A stretch of 23,855 nucleotides of DNA from Lentisphaeria bacterium (lineage in GTDB: Bacteria > Verrucomicrobiota > Lentisphaeria > Victivallales > Victivallaceae). Position 1 is the first letter of the stretch. Every line of letters starts with the position of its first letter. This document shows, piece after piece, positions 22,523-23,855 of the stretch. Position numbers and translations under genes: made by a program. Below the pieces are notes generated by a model. The model did not search any database. It was not told where the DNA came from and worked only from the letters and a program-made list of their open reading frames with translations. The stretch is from NCBI GenBank assembly GCA_900768515.1, contig CAAGDG010000160.1:1-23855 (forward strand), given 5' to 3'.

Positions 22523-23407
22523 GTGTTTGAAAGTTCCTTCTGGCCCGGACTGTTCGCTTTCTTGAGCGTGTTCTCCGCCGCGCTGGTCCTGATTGAATTC
22601 GGCGGGTACATCGCCGGCCGCTACCGGGAGCGATACCTGGAGGAGGCCGGCACCGAACTTGACGATGTGCTGCTGCAGATGCCGCCGAGCCGGCTGCTCG
22701 ACGTCAGTCTCGCCATGGCGGTGAGCGCGGCAATCGCGGTTTCGGTCGTTCTGGCGACCCAGGTGGACGCATACTCCTGGAAATGGGGGGCCCCGGTCGC
22801 GTTTCTCGCCGCGGTGGTCTTCTTCTGGGTGCCTCGCCTGGTGCTGCGCATTCTGCGGAAGCGGCGGCTGCGCAAGTTCAATCTGCAGCTGGAGGATGGT
22901 CTCGGAACGATCTCAAGTTCGCTCAAGGCCGGGTTCAGCATCAATCAGGCGCTGGAGGAGCTGGCCGGACAGAATATCCACCCGATTTCGGTCGAGTTCC
23001 GGCTGCTGGTGCAGGAGATCCGGCTCGGCGTTCCCCTGGAACAGGCGCTGGAGAACATGAGCCGCCGCCTCGCTTCGGATGATTTCGAACTTGTCGCCAC
23101 CGCGATTCTGACCGCCCGTCAGACCGGAGGGGAGCTGACCGGGACGCTCGAACGGGTCGCCGGATTGATCCGGGAACGGGTGCGGATCTCCAACAAGGTC
23201 AGCGCCCTGACCGCGATGGGCAGACTGCAGGCGCTGCTGATCGCGCTGATGCCGGTGGTGTTGCTGATCGGCCTGTCGAAACTCAGTCCGGAGATGATGT
23301 CCGCTTTCTTCCACCATCCGGTCGGTATCGCGTCGCTGATTTTCTTCGGCATGCTGCTGGTGGTTGGTTTTCTGTGGATCCGTAAAATCACGACGATCGA
23401 GGTGTAG
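22523..23407 (+). CDS. tadB: Tad pilus inner-membrane platform protein TadB
   Basis: The 294-residue protein has the GspF/T2SSF layout: an N-terminal membrane helix (about 6-24), a pair of helices near 55-105, a cytoplasmic helical T2SSF domain (about 115-235, with LQLEDGLGTISSSLKAGFSINQALEEL and TAILTARQTGGELTGTLERVA), and two C-terminal helices (240-292). It forms the platform with TadC against which CpaF works. I chose the GTG at 22523, nine bases after GGAGG. A GTG at 22517 overlaps the cpaF stop and sits too close to that site. tadC starts three bases after its stop. Confidence 0.92.
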   Translation: MFESSFWPGLFAFLSVFSAALVLIEFGGYIAGRYRERYLEEAGTELDDVLLQMPPSRLLDVSLAMAVSAAIAVSVVLATQVDAYSWKWGAPVAFLAAVVFFWVPRLVLRILRKRRLRKFNLQLEDGLGTISSSLKAGFSINQALEELAGQNIHPISVEFRLLVQEIRLGVPLEQALENMSRRLASDDFELVATAILTARQTGGELTGTLERVAGLIRERVRISNKVSALTAMGRLQALLIALMPVVLLIGLSKLSPEMMSAFFHHPVGIASLIFFGMLLVVGFLWIRKITTIEV

Positions 23408-23410
23408 CGC

Positions 23411-23855
23411 ATGATGGAGAAACTTCCGGTGCTGATCACTGCTCTTTTCGCCGGGCTGGCCGCCGGGCTGGCCGGTTTTGCGCTGCTCCGGTTTCTCTCC
23501 GCGGTCGAGATCGAGAAGGCGCCCGAGGTCTCCGAGCGGAAGCTGCCGCTCTATTTCCGGCTGGTTCGCCCGCTGCTGCCGCTGGGACGCCGGCTCGCGT
23601 CGCTGGAGGGGTTTTCCGCCTGGCGCGACACGGTTGCCCCGCAGCTCTGGATGGCCGGATACGGGGAGGTGTTTCGACCGGTGGACTTCATCGGCTACCG
23701 GATTTTGTTCCTGCTGCTGGCGCTGTTTTTCCTGCTGCTGGGGATGACCAGCGGAAACGTCGGACTCTGTCTGCTCCTGGCGGTGCTTCTGGCCTTTTAT
23801 CCGGGACTCTGGCTGCGGGCGGTGATCCGGGCGCGCTTGATTTCCGCGGACGGGG
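23411..23855 (+). CDS. tadC: Tad pilus platform protein TadC, 5' part (runs off window)
   Basis: An open frame of 148 codons starts at ATG ATG (23411/23414), with GAGG eight bases upstream, and continues past the window edge without a stop. It begins with a membrane helix (about 7-26: VLITALFAGLAAGLAGFALL), followed by a charged stretch and the segment LPLYFRLVRPLLPLG. Next comes DTVAPQLWMAGYGEVFRPVDFIGYR, which resembles the TadC motif where a small subdomain precedes helix pairs, and then two long hydrophobic helices (about 98-135). Its position after tadB and this layout identify it as TadC. The T2SSF domain lies beyond the window. Confidence 0.85.
   Translation, partial: MMEKLPVLITALFAGLAAGLAGFALLRFLSAVEIEKAPEVSERKLPLYFRLVRPLLPLGRRLASLEGFSAWRDTVAPQLWMAGYGEVFRPVDFIGYRILFLLLALFFLLLGMTSGNVGLCLLLAVLLAFYPGLWLRAVIRARLISADG

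Overview
The window is GC-rich bacterial chromosome with strong G/C third-position codon preference, compact gene spacing and several stop/start overlaps. The gene set suggests a Gram-negative anaerobe with an outer membrane. It includes TolB, a LolA-fold periplasmic protein, a lipoprotein, a Tad/Flp pilus locus, queuosine synthesis, Lon and a type III PLP decarboxylase. A member of the Verrucomicrobiota/Lentisphaerota (Victivallis-like) group is my best guess. That is inference from gene style, because no rRNA or other marker gene is present.

Layout. 1-168: a 76-bp tandem repeat. 408-1574 (-): an ornithine/lysine decarboxylase. 2123-3625 (-): a three-gene cassette made of a membrane-anchored coiled-coil protein, a 40-residue single-pass protein and a 54-residue lipoprotein. 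The last two overlap, and a terminator-like hairpin lies inside the lipoprotein signal-peptide codons. 3808-5280 (-): cysteine desulfurase followed by a DUF493 protein. 5483-6592 (+): a second, divergent cysteine desulfurase-like enzyme. 6671-12403 (+): tolB, folC, lon and a LolA-fold protein in tight order. 12438-12713 (-): a small three-helix membrane protein. 12958-14595 (-): a GT39/ArnT-like membrane glycosyltransferase, divergent from a DMT-family transporter at 14779-15684 (+). 15670-17482 (-): queD-queE-queC. 17553-18833 (-): a GH37 trehalase, with an IclR-type regulator upstream at 18989-19717 (-). 19928 to the window end (+): cpaB, an FHA-cpaF fusion, tadB and the start of tadC, behind a good sigma70-type promoter.

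How the genes work together. The desulfurase and DUF493 genes look like a sulfur-mobilising unit. tolB and the LolA-fold gene are cell-envelope functions flanking folate metabolism (folC) and proteolysis (lon). queD, queE and queC cover the steps from the GTP-derived 7,8-dihydroneopterin triphosphate to preQ0. The IclR gene probably controls trehalase, and a 20-bp perfect inverted repeat lies just upstream of the trehalase start. The tad genes encode the inner-membrane motor and platform of a Flp-type pilus.

The least familiar items are the three-gene envelope cassette with its coding-sequence/terminator overlap, a 13-bp perfect palindrome between two divergent promoters, a glycosyltransferase gene whose promoter predicts a leaderless mRNA, and the desulfurase paralogue with altered motifs. 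I did not find CRISPR arrays, tRNA or rRNA genes, insertion sequences or a defence system.
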